A stretch of 64,000 bases of DNA, from the NCBI GenBank assembly GCA_947652115.1, contig OX393561.1, positions 44,186,233-44,250,232 of the forward strand, read 5' to 3'. Position numbers and translations under genes: made by a program. The notes beneath the pieces were generated by a model. That model searched no databases. It had not been told where the DNA came from and saw only the letters and a program-made list of their open reading frames with translations. The stretch is from Blastomussa wellsi (Eukaryota > Cnidaria > Anthozoa > Scleractinia > Plerogyridae). Numbering within the stretch: position 1 is the stretch's first letter; every line of letters begins with the position of its first letter. Positions 21,483-32,700 of the stretch are shown here, piece after piece.

Positions 21483-23859
21483 TTATAGCCCAAGCTTCTT
21501 TTGATAATCTTGTAGCTGACGAAGAAATCCTTCATTTGGTTTCACACATGGTCTGGCCTCTCGAAGAATTTTCATGGCGTCCTCTAGTGACAGTCTGTTT
21601 GAGGACATCAGGTAGGCAAGGACAACTGCTGCAGAACGTGAGACACCAGCATTGCTAGAAAGTTTATCAAGGAAAACAAAAACATAAAACAGACATGTCA
21701 ATTCAATGCTCTCAGTAGACAAAATACCTTACACTAAGTCATAATACCCCCCCCCCCCCCCCCACCTCCCAATTAACCCACGCCATTGCATTGCATTTAG
21801 TAAAAATCTACACTGATAGTCTCAGGAACATCACTCACAAAGCAGTCTCTACAGCAATCCTTTTGTTGAATTCTGTTCTGTTGACGCGAAAAATATTGAT
21901 ATCACTCCTACCGATAGCTCTGAATCTGATCCGCTATAACTTAACGAGAATATTTAACCTTCCTTACCAGTGAACCAGAACAGAACCGTGTTTAAAGGCA
22001 ACTGTTATGAAGTCAAACATCTCCTGAAAGTAGTCACAAATTTTGATTTCTGGCAAGTCTAGTATCTCAACAGTCTTGTACTCAAACTCCTATAAGGAGA
22101 CAACATTCATAAAATTAATAGAAAGTACAATGAAACCTTGATTTAATAAAACTCTATAAAACGAACTCCATGGTATTTTAAAGGACATAATGCACACTTG
22201 ATATGACAAATGGGAATTTCCAGGCACTAATGTAAAGGGAGGCAAGATCACCATTTCATCTGTTGCCCTGTTCTTGAAATTCTCCTCAGGGTTGGGGGGC
22301 GTGGTGGGGGGTCTAGTAGGGGGGGGGAGGAGATGCATAAACCCATTTCACCTAAGCTGTCATGCCAGCTGCTTAACAACAACCCAGTTGCGAATTTGAT
22401 CGTGGATGTGCCTCTAGAAAAGTAATTGGTTTACCTCGAGTCTACTGCAAGCTATTGTGAGAGCACATAGCTATCATAGATGCAAGTTTGTTTGCCTTTG
22501 ATTCCTACACAGTTGAATAGGATAGTCAAGCATTTCTCCCCATGTGGAGTTGGAAAGATTACATCACTAGCCAAAAATTACCTCAGGAAATGCATTCTCT
22601 ATTCCAGTTCCTACATTCAGTATGTGTGTTACACTATTCCTTCTAAGTTCTTGCATATTTTGAGCTCCATCTTGTGAGCTGATGAATAACTTCTCCTGCA
22701 CTTTATAAACCTTGTTATCAGGCTCGAGGTCTTCACAGAAGCCCAAGCATCTTTCTCCAGTATCTACAACAAGAACGCTTCCATCGTCATTCTTGTGTTC
22801 TATAAACTTAAAGCAACAGTTACATCAATCAGAGTGTTTTAGACATGCCATTTACCTTAGAAAAGTTACCAATAGCTGTCATTTCAGTGATAGTTCAAGA
22901 CTTTGTTGGAAGTTAAAAGGCTAGGGGAGGGGAGATTTCAGTACCATAGGATCTAATAGACCTTAGTAGAAACTCAGCCATGAATCTGATTGGTTCTCCC
23001 ATTGTTTTAAATTCAACAACAGAAAATGAAAGATTTTTGGCTTCAAAGGACACAAATTGTTAGATTTTGAAATGCAATTCTTTAGAGGTCCTACAAAAAC
23101 AATTAGACTACTCTCACACATTTTCTATGCATGATAGTCAACTCAGCTGCACCTTGTTGACTACTTTAAAAACAATAGTTCCCAGGGTCACTCTCTCACC
23201 ACCCCCTGGAGCGAGAGCATGCTCCAGGGGACAGGAAGGAGAGTACCCTGGGAATGAAGTTGAGTGTTTCTGTCAACAAACTATTGGCTAATAGTTGCCC
23301 CGCAGAAATTCAATGTTTTTAAAACAAATATTTACCCGAGAAGTGAAGCTTCGAGGACAAATTAGGCTAGTGTTAAGAACATCAAATTTCCAAGGAACAA
23401 CTATCAAACTGATAGTTCCGAGACAAAAACACTCTATTGTCTTTATTGTTCACCACTAAATTTTCTTCTGCACCCACACGATTCACAAACTTGCATCGTG
23501 TATGAACCCTGTCAATGCAGATCAAAAAAATAGCGTAGTCATACTTTTGTTGTCTGGCCCTAAGCCCCACCTGCTCATGCCACCTTGTTGCCAGGCCTTG
23601 TTGTGGTTGTCCATTCAAGTAGTTCGGGCGGGGGGTTAAGACCTATTAATTTATAAAATTCCCCAACCCCTAGGGAAAGTGTCCCTTGTGGTCGAGAAAG
23701 AGTGTAGAAATGGGGAAGCTAAAGCCAGTGATAATATCAGGCGTATTATTCAAAGGTCATTTTTCTTTTTACCTGTCTCCCTTCGGCTGTGGTAATTCTA
23801 GTCTGAACAGACTTCAGATTGCTAGCCGTGAAGTTTTGCACTTCACACAGAAAACTCAT
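21483..23859 (-). CDS. DUSP19-like: Dual-specificity protein phosphatase, DUSP19-like
   Basis: Minus-strand exons: 23859-23773 (start ATG at 23859, [10 protein letters not shown]), 22799-22582, 22089-21968 and 21654-21483 (stop). The catalytic signature is split by the last intron: LVHC ends exon 21968 and NAGVSRSA starts exon 21654, giving HCxxGxSRS. Other family hallmarks are [34 protein letters not shown] and [19 protein letters not shown]19 dephosphorylates or scaffolds JNK-pathway components in the cytoplasm. The first exon ends in phase 0 while the exon at 22799 needs one preceding base, so a small exon of 3n+1 bases between about 22.8 and 23.77 kb was not identified. It is transcribed divergently from the FAM210-like gene. 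Confidence 0.85.
21747..21764. repeat. Poly(C) tract
   Basis: Run of about 17 C just upstream (on the minus strand) of the last DUSP19-like exon. Such homopolymers are prone to length error. Confidence 0.8.
23177..23260. repeat. Short fold-back related to the CCCAGGGT end family
   Basis: GTTCCCAGGGTCACTCTCTC is mirrored by GAGAGTACCCTGGGAAT around an inner hairpin CCCTGGAGC/GCTCCAGGG. It sits in the first DUSP19-like intron. Confidence 0.6.
23262..23474. mobile_element. Dispersed element with short TIRs (copy 1)
   Basis: GAGTGTTTCTGTC at the left is mirrored by GACAAAAACACTC at 23422-23434. Similarity to the copy at 35224-35419 continues past the inverted end to about 23474 (block CTAAATTTTCTTCTGCA). 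It sits in a DUSP19-like intron. Confidence 0.65.
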
Positions 23860-23987
23860 TCCGGTCAAAACGGCGGAGAGAGTTGGGAACGAAACGCGCC
23901 TCGCTTGCATGAAAAGATTTGGGAACGCCTGGTAGAAATTGTGTCCCATATTGGCTGAAGTGAGGATTTCGAGGCTGAAGCGATACG
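23860..23987. promoter_or_regulatory. Bidirectional promoter region, DUSP19-like / FAM210-like
   Basis: Only 128 bases separate the minus-strand ATG at 23859 from the plus-strand ATG at 23988. Both 5' untranslated regions and both core promoters must lie here or overlap the coding ends, unless there are distant noncoding first exons. No TATA box is obvious. Confidence 0.6.
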
Positions 23988-25023
23988 ATGTCTGGATCTC
24001 TTCGTGTTGTGGCCACTGCTCGTTGCATTGTAAAACAGACAAGAACCTTTGCTGCGCCAGTCATACGTTTTATTTCACCAGCTGACTTCCAAACTTCTAC
24101 AAACAGGGGAATTCTGTTACGTAATGCAAGAGCACTTCACTCTTCATCATTCATGAAGAACGCAGATAAACCAAGCCAAGAAAATTCAGCCAATACGCAG
24201 GAGGGAAATGAAAAGAAGCTGGCACTAAAGGACAAGTTGAAGTTGGTTGTTGCAGAATATGGGACAACAGCAATAGTGTTCCATATTTCCATTTCTCTCA
24301 CTTCACTTGGGATATGCTACACTGCTGTCAAAAGGTTAGTTCATGTTCATGCACCTGTTAATGCCCGAGGGGAGGGGGGCGTCGGGCTACCCACGGGATT
24401 TTGATTGTGAAGTTTGTCCCCAGGGTGGGGTTTTTGATCGGGAATGTTGACATGGCTGCCATCTTGGATAGTGGAGAATTGGGGGATTTTGATACATTTG
24501 ACCAATTATGTTGTCCCAAGAGTGGGGAATTTGACTCATTTTTTCAGAAAGTGTCAAAATCCCCACCCCATGCCTGAGCCCCCCTTCTCGGCTTAATTAA
24601 TAACTTATTACACATACCGGTATATATTTTTGTTGTTCCTAAATTTTTAATTATTTGGAATCCATAGTTGAGATACTATTTATTGCATAAGACTCCAAAT
24701 GTCTGTATGTCTGCCTGTAGTTCTAGTTATTGCAACAAATCAAATGAGTATATTAGAGTGCTCATCATTTCATTCATTTGCTGTGTTCTCATTTTTTGTT
24801 TTGATTTAGTGGAATTGATGTCCAAGCTGCTCTCCAGAAAGTTGGCATCAGTTCAACTGTCACTGATTCCAGTGTAGCGACAGAGGCAAGTACTTTTGTG
24901 GTGGCATACGCTTGTCACAAAGTTTTCGCTCCGTTGAGAATGCTAATGACCATCACCTGCACTCCACTGATTGTTAGAAAGATGCGCAGAATGGGATTTC
25001 TGAAAGAACCACTGAAGCAGTAG
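23988..25023 (+). CDS. FAM210B: FAM210 (DUF1279) mitochondrial protein, FAM210B-like
   Basis: Exons 23988-24334 and 24810-25023 join in phase (AG|T gives Ser) and give 186 residues. The N-terminus is basic and free of early acidic residues, as expected for mitochondrial import (VVATARCIVKQTRTF). The DUF1279 core reads LKLVVAEYGTTAIVFHISIS with SLGICYTAV, then VATEASTFVVAYACHKVFAP and CTPLIVRKMRRMGF near the C-terminus, giving two hydrophobic helices. Family members are inner-membrane or matrix proteins linked to mitochondrial metabolism. FAM210B rather than FAM210A is favoured by its convergent position beside the Aurora kinase gene, which is how I recall the human pair; sequence alone does not settle it. 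Confidence 0.85.
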
Positions 25024-25449
25024 AAAATGACTGACAATAGTAAGAGTAGTAATAATGTGTAGTAAGTTTGTAAAGTTAATGTTAAATTGTTGACCATAAA
25101 CGTATGCAGACGTTAAATCAAATTTCTTGTTCAGGTTGAAATCAATGGAAGACCATGACTGTATATTATTTAGTTTTTATGGTCCATGTCACTTTAGGGA
25201 TCAGGCCATAAATTATAAGGAGGATCCAATCAGAAGCTTATTTTCATTCAATTTACAAATGCTGTATATTTATAGACCATTTTACAAATTGGTATTTATC
25301 TAGAAGTCTTTCAATTTCAGTTGTTTTTCACAAACATTTTTTACACAGAATCACTGATCAATCCTCAAAATCAGCAGATTTTGCCAGTACAAAACTGACA
25401 TTCAGATCATAGCTGTTTCCATGTTGTCATGTGCTCTTTTTTGCTCAAA

Positions 25450-26040
25450 TTAAGCAATAGAGGACTTTTTCCATGTTTGCATAGCCTAATCTAACCACGA
25501 GTGGGTTTGGGAGAATTCAAGAAAGTTATGCAAATCCTCTACTATGTCTCGGGTTTGCATAACTTTCAACAATTCTCCCAAACACTTAAGATGATTTCCG
25601 CAGAACATTCGAGCAATAATGGCAAAAATAAAGTTACCAAAAAATCTCATAGTATGGTAATATTTTAACTAAAGGTAAGAAGATCTTTTCAAGACTTAAG
25701 CTCTCAAGCTGACCCCGCGAGAGAAAATTGAACTTGAAGTTATCCATATTTTCAATTAAAAGGGGCCTTTCGCGTTAGTTGAAAACACAATAACACACGC
25801 TTTGAGCATTCTTACGAGGTTTGACATTAAATTTCTCAAGAATGTGTGGGGATTTAATCGCGGGTCACCTAGAGAAATGAATTACAGTGAGATGTTTTAA
25901 ATAGTATTCAAAAAGTTACCGTGTTGTGAGGAGATATTTGGTAAATAATCTTTGCACTTATTGCTTGAACTTTGAGCGTAATCCGTCTTGAGTGTTTAGA
26001 TGAGGCTATGTAAACACAGAAAAAGTCCTCTATTGCTTAA
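25450..26040. mobile_element. TIR element, about 590 bp (TTAAGCAATAGAGGACTTT ends)
   Basis: TTAAGCAATAGAGGACTTTT at the left is the exact reverse complement of the right end, and the similarity runs on through a block containing CATAGCCT. Inner inverted blocks AAAGTTATGCAAA/TTTGCATAACTTT also occur. No transposase frame. Confidence 0.75.
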
Positions 26041-26333
26041 AAATAAACTCAAAACTAAAACATCACAACTGTGTTTACATACTCTCATCTAAACACACCT
26101 ACCAACCAGTGAGAGTGCACATAGTATCTCAGTTATTTTATAATAATGAATCAAACATAACCCCTCTACCATCCTGAAGCCATGTGTTCCTTGTCAAGCT
26201 TGTCACTTGTCATGCAATAATAGTGTACGCTGGGGTCACTGCTTTGTGTTCTTGTCCAAGGAAGGCGTTTCACCCACAGTGTAACTCTCCACCCAGGACC
26301 TGGTTGTTCAAAGCGTTGGGGCAGATAAATAAA

Positions 26334-26405
26334 CAGGGGCGGATCTATGGGGAGGGTACAGGGGGTGTGCACCCCCTCCTGAGAAAAATCCTGGATCTGC
26401 CACTG
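26334..26405. mobile_element. Miniature hAT-like element
   Basis: Ends CAGGGGCGGATCT and AGATC(T)GCCACTG are inverted, with an inner palindrome GGGTGTGCACCC. CAGGG-starting ends suggest hAT. Flanks resemble each other (ATAAAT), but a clean 8-bp duplication is not evident. Confidence 0.55.
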
Positions 26406-27257
26406 ATAAATGCAACCATTGTCCACTGGATAACACAACCAACTGAGCTGAGTTCCCATTCTCTGGATATATGTGGTGAGGTGTAAAAAAGGACAACTTG
26501 CTACATTAGCAGAAAGTTGTCTGACAAGAATGCTGCAAGGCAGCAATCGATTAGCATCCCAGCAAATTCGATTGGTTAGTAAACAGCTGTTTTATCAGAG
26601 TAAACCTACAAATCGCACATATTTATTGATATCAAAAGGCAAACATAGAATCCAAGGGCCTAAATTTTATTCTACTGTCATGTAAAACATTGATAACACT
26701 TTCCTAAAACAGGTTATTTTAGACTCCTTACGAAATAGAGAAAGCACTTGCTTGCAACTTGTTTTCTAAAAAAAAAATTCTGTTCTGAAATTCATGTTGT
26801 TTTTCTTTACAGCATACCATAATGTTAAATTTGTCTCCATTTGTTGGCTAGACTAATAGAGGTTTTCCAAGGGGTAAAGCGTACACAGCCTTGAATACTG
26901 GTGACATGGGAATTTCTAAACAGACATGATTACCCTGCTAAAATGTGACAGTGGCACAATAAACAGTGAAAAATGATGGTGAAATCAAAAAGTCATTACT
27001 TTTTCCTTATAAATTGTTGACAAATTAATGTAGCATCAAAGGTATTCAGATTTTCAAAAAAATCTGAGAGCTCATATTTTCAACAGTTACCAGCGGAGCT
27101 TAAAAAGAGTTAAAAAATGGCCATAATGAACAGCTGCAATGAGTTTGAATTGTTTCCCAAAGCAATCCAAACTTAGCTGCACTCTTATAAAATTTGCTAC
27201 TTAGAAAAAGTAGCAATTCCTGTATGGCAGTTTTAGTTCAACTTCTTGGAAACTAAC

Positions 27258-27378
27258 ATTCTTGTCCCCAGAGGCCACGATCCTTTTGGTCAGTACCAAG
27301 AATTGCGACCTCTGGGAAGGTCCAACACCGGAAGTCCGCGATTCATGGACTTCTCATCACTCTGGGGACGAGAATGGG
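27258..27378. mobile_element. MITE family B copy
   Basis: CATTCTTGTCCCCAGAG at the left and CTCTGGGGACGAGAATG at the right are inverted ends, with the inner blocks GAGGCCACGATCC and GCGACCTCTGGG. Same end type as 19042-19206. Confidence 0.7.
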
Positions 27379-27772
27379 AAACTGTTATTCTTGGGTTGCA
27401 CTGTCAGGCAACAGAAAATTAAATTGAAAACCATTTGGTGGATGAAGTGAAGAAATTGCGATATTACAGAAGATAATTAAAGAAGTCACGTCTCCAAGTT
27501 TTAGGTCCATGTGTTATTCCAAACTCCAGACATTCGTTGAAATGTCGTACACAAATTTAGCCCAGTATAGAACTGCCATGTTGGTTTACAACTTTGGTAC
27601 ATCAACATGGCAGCTGGAACTAACTTCGGTTATCCAAGCGACTGATTATCTGTACTGAATATACAAACATTTACATGAACACTTTTCCTAATGCTTTTTC
27701 TTCTCAAGTCATGCACAGCCATAACTCTGAAATTCAAAATGCGCTGGTTTCCAAATGAAGCATGCTATTGAG

Positions 27773-28054
27773 CATTCTCGTCCCCACTTGTCCCTCTTAG
27801 CCGGCTGGACCTGTGCACGAGGAACAAGTGGCTCTGGGGACTCATAATTTGATTGGCTGAAATCTAACAAAGGGAGTCCAATCACGTCTACTGTTTTAAA
27901 CGTGCTAATGATTTGGGATTTTAAAACGGCTGATGTGATTGGGCTCCCTTTGTTTGATTTCAGCGAATCAAATTGTGTGTCCCCAGAGCCACTTGTTCGT
28001 CGTGCACAGGCCCAGACAGCTAAGAGGGACAAGTGGCTCTGGGCACGAGAATGG
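27773..28054. mobile_element. MITE family B, large palindromic copy
   Basis: CATTCTCGTCCCCACTTGTC at the left is mirrored at the right end. Inside, AGTGGCTCTGGGGAC, GATTGGCTGAAATC and AAAGGGAGTCCAATCAC all recur inverted, so nearly the whole 282 bases fold back. Confidence 0.8.
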
Positions 28055-28082
28055 CTATTGAGCTGAAAAGTTGTAAACAGAT

Positions 28083-28190
28083 ATGAAATTGGCACCTCTT
28101 CTACCTGATGAGGATAAAACTTTGGTGGCTCTAATTTTGGATTTTAGAATTTCATGACATCACGTGCAAGCCAAGATTTGAGACCTTTAG
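28083..28190 (+). repeat. Dispersed repeat (copy 2, related to 7570-7690)
   Basis: Same block order as the 7.6-kb copy (GGCACCTCTT, GGTGGCTCT, TTTTGGATTTTAGAATT, CACGTG). Confidence 0.55.
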
Positions 28191-28520
28191 ATTCTACAAC
28201 TCGTAGTTATCAGTGATTAGAATGCATTCGACCAAATGGTGACCTTACAGGAATGTGGATGTTTTGCATATAAGTGCACGTGAAAACCAACTCTCAAAAG
28301 CCACAGGTCAACATTAGGCTTGTGTTCGTCGAACGTAATGAGGATGACAAGGGCTAAACAAATAGATATCCTGGAAACATTTATTTAACTTTTTTCAACA
28401 ACACTAAAAAGTTAGCAAGGTTTTGTTTATTGAATGCAGTGAAGCCTTTTTCTCATTAGAAATCAATAATCTGTAAACTAGTTCAAAAACAAGCTACTTC
28501 AATAAAATGATTTATTGTAA

Positions 28521-28829
28521 TAGGCCATTTACCTCTGCTTCAAAACGAATATTAAATATATTAAATTGAAGTACAAGACTATTTTTATGAAAATGAGTTT
28601 ACAGGTAAAACATATTTTCATATGAATGGTTTTCGCCCGGGCTGAAAAGGCAATGTGAGCATGCGCAGCGAGGTTGTTTTCTTTGGATTATATTTCAGCC
28701 CAGGTTGAAACTTGTCATGCAATCGCAATGATATTTCAGCCCGCCCCACCGGGCTGAAATTTACCATATAATCACCCCCTTAGCCTTGTTTTGATGCTGA
28801 GGCAGAAAAGTGGAAGTGGCCTGTTAAAC
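28521..28829. mobile_element. MITE family A, copy 2, with nested palindromic insert
   Basis: Ends TAGGCCATTTACCTCTGC and its degenerate inverted partner near 28829 flank the family core TTTTCATATGAATGG. Between about 28636 and 28760 a second unit, bounded by CCCGGGCTGAAA, TTTCAGCCC and GGGCTGAAATTT, appears to have inserted. Confidence 0.6.
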
Positions 28830-29793
28830 TCTCTTGTTTGGCCTGAAGTGGGTAAAAATTGGTTGGGCATGTGAAAAATGAGAGCACTCAAATTTTGTAT
28901 AGAAACAACACTTTAATGTGTAGATTGGATCATGGTTTTTACAATTATACACTATTTATGGCCAGGAAGCAATGGTTTTAAACAAATTTAAACAGGCTAT
29001 TACATGTGAAAGAATGCTAAAACTTAATGTGCTTGCCAAAGTTATTGTTCTGGCTACTCCTGTCAGTCTTGCAAAGCTTTCCCAAAAGATAATATTTCAG
29101 TGCCTTAACTGAGCGAAATAAACATTGTATGATTATAAGAGATAATCAGTACATTTATTTTATACTATCATGCTTTCCCTCCACGCCAACTATTCCCCAG
29201 AAAGGCCTTCTTCCCAAAACATTGGATTCGATAGATATAATGCATAATTATATTAGGTGAAATTGCTTGAAAATATATACACAACATAATGTAATTAACT
29301 TACGTTCCAATGTGCGACGTAAACATGCCCGTAATACTCGTGAAGGAGACTTTTTGCACTTCAATTTGCAAAGACTAAGCAAAAGGACACATCATACATA
29401 ATATTGGACTTGTGTTAGACTTTTTTCACTTGTGTTACATGTCTTTGCAATAGAATGTTGACCAAGAAAATGTATTTAGTGACACTCTTTCCATCAGGGA
29501 ATGTTATTTGCCGCATTCACAACAAAGCAATGTCTTCACAAAACGGTTCACAGACTATTGCTGTCAAAAATACCAGCATACATTGAATTCTTTGGTGCGA
29601 ACAAGGTTAATGCAATGTAGTTGAAAACTGCATGTGCAAATTAGATTTTTTCCTAACTGGTACAGCTACGCCATTCAGCATTAGATGCCCTCGATTCAAT
29701 ACAAATAGAAATCCAGCATTTTGGCCACTATTTACACAAGTAATATTTGGTACTACTAAACTATTTCCAACAATAAATATACAATCTATTAAA

Positions 29794-32700
29794 CTAGTGC
29801 CTGTTACTCGTGGGTAAACTGTCTGTCGGTAGCTGCTGCTGCAGTGTTTCCAGGGTGTGAGCATTATTCCTGATCCAAGGATGCGCAAGCACACCATTGA
29901 GAGGAAGTCTTTTGCTTGGATCATGCATTAGGAGCTGTGGATTGATTAAGAAAAAGTACATGTACAGTGTAGGGTTCACAATCAATGCTTTGAAAGTAAA
30001 CTGCAGCAGGTGTAAACACCAATAGCATTATTTTTTCCTTTTTAGTTACCTTTTTAGTTACTCTGACTATTAGTAAGCAATTGGCACTCAATCGAGTTCA
30101 TAGAGATTGTTATTTATCACACTGGTGCATGGCCCACGCAGCAAGATTTTTAGTGGGGGCGGTGGAGCGCAGGGGCTGAAATGCAAATAAAGCTGGGTGC
30201 CTTTCTTTTCCACATGAAAATAACTACAGTGTGACGCACCCAAGTGTGGCCACCCAACACACTTTTTTGACAAGTTAGCCAATCAGAGAGCACAAATTTG
30301 TTTGAATTGTTCTGCCTCCTTGTTAAAAGCGCGACAGGTTTCGTGACAACAGCTTTGAACATTGCAAGGAGGCCGGACAGCTCAAACAAATTTGTGCTCT
30401 CTGATTGGCTAATTACAACTTGTCAAAAAAGTTTGTTGGGTGGCCACACTTAGGCACGTCGTGCTGTAACGGAAAAAGTCCTTACAGTAGAGAGGTAAAG
30501 TGTGACGCCACAAATATTTAAATTTTTTGAAATTATGGGTTTCATTAAGATCTTCAGAAAGTGCGTAATGAAGAATGCCCACTTGCCAAAAATCAGCTTT
30601 TTGTTTCAATTTGGGGGTTTCAATTTTGTTTCAAATTGGCCCTTTCATGCTTCAGTGACTACATACAAATCCTTGTAATTTTGTCTCTGTTCTCACGGTT
30701 TAGAACAGAGACAAAATTACAAGGATTTGTATGGAGTCACTGAAGCATGAAAGGGCCAATATCTCACCCCCAAATTGAAATAAGATGTTGATTTTTGGCA
30801 AGTAGACGTTCTTCAGCATGCACTTTCAGAATATCTCAGTAAATCTCATAATTTCATAAATTTAGTTTTTGTGACGTCATCACTTTACCACTCTATAGAT
30901 ACAAATTAATATTTAAAAGGAACATTCAATGCTTCAAATGCAACTGATGAGTTTTGGCACTCACAAACAATTTGTGTTATGTTTTCAGTAATTCTCTTTC
31001 TTATTTTTAATTCCTTTTTTTGTTTCTGACTTTCTTTGATTTCTTTTTTATTCTTTAACAATTATTGTTATCCTTTTTACCGTGTGTGTGTGTTTTTTAT
31101 TTAATTTAATACTTGCAATCTACATGTAAAAGCCTAATGGTGCTTACCTTCGAAATAAGGTCTCTAGCCCCATCAGACACATAACTGGGGAACTTGAGAT
31201 CAACCTGAGAAAAAAGAAGCAGTGTAGTGCATATGCACAAAATTAGAAACAAATATACACCACATGGATGTGAATTTCAGAAAGTAATTTAAGTGGTTAG
31301 TATACGCAGGCCTGGTAAAAAAACTTTGACCCATTTAAAGCACACATGTAAAGTGAGCAGTACTGCAGTGTGACTTTAAGTAAAAACATCAATAAATCAT
31401 TTTCTGTACATGTAAGCCAGATCAACTTGAAAAAAAGCTGACTAAATGTTTTGCCCTTACTCTTGAAATTCTTCTATATGTCTCATGGTGGCCATCAGCT
31501 TCAAATGGTGGCTTTCCGACTAGAAATTCATAACACAACACCCCCAAACTCCATAGATCAACCTACAAGTTATAATAAAAGTAAATAGTCAGAATAGTGA
31601 GTATTTTTTAGCTTGGGCAGATGACACCTTCCAGAGTGAATCCCAACACTCAGCAAATAAATGATTAAACCCAGCGCTGCTGGATTATCAGCTTCATTTC
31701 CTATTCAGCAAGTAACAATTTCAGATCTTTTTTGTTGGTGAATCAACATGTACATAGTTACGTAGCAGGCTATTGGATACATCCCTAATATTATTATACC
31801 CTTCTCCAAAATGGCGGCCAAAACTTCAAATAAGTTAAAATTAAAAACGTATACCAGCACTAGGAAGAACACCTTTACTTTAGTAACCTTGCAAAGTTTC
31901 AGCATTTCAGGTGCAATATCAGCTGAAAAAATGTAAGTTGAAAATTGAAAAATTTACAAACGTTTGTATGACTGGGGGTACATTACCCGTGCAAAATTTT
32001 TGCTTAGATCTCGCCAAGATCGTGATGAATGCCTTCAGATCTTGCCAAGGTCTCACAGACACAGAGATCTTGCCACAGATCGACAAGAATCGTGGTGAGA
32101 TCTCGGCAGCCAAAAACGCACCGAGAATCTCGCTGACATCTCACCAAAAATTTTGTACGGGTAACAGCACAGACAGAGAGCAACCTCAACATATCAAAGT
32201 ACTGTAAGCACCTTTTCATCATGTGCTTTTCCTTCAATCATCTCAGGTGGAAGGTAGTCCAATGTTCCACAGAGTGTTGTTCGTCTGAAATTCAAAAGAC
32301 ATTTTTAATAATATAATGTGGCTAAATGTAATTTAGGCTAAGTTAAACGCGAACAATGCTGGCCAGCGGTCGCTCCCTGGGCTTTGGTGCGGGGCGGTCT
32401 GGGGCTTTACGCAGGGGTCCAAGCGTGGTTTACAGTTCGGCTCCGGATGTCAAGTCATTCCGCATTTGCTTTCGCTACGGGATAGTTCGCTGAGTTTACT
32501 CCCTGCCCGCCCCTCCCTCTTGGCATGGTAAGTATTAGGTAAGTATCTTTGTTTCCACTGTTCTAACAGTGTGACGGTGCCTGGTGGTTGCTGCTCACAG
32601 GGTTGTCATGGATACCCTGCGCGTTCGGCTAAGAGTGACTCGTGGCCCCACCTTCCTTATTTCAGGCACCATTCCCCAAGCTTATCTATTGTGATGAGTT

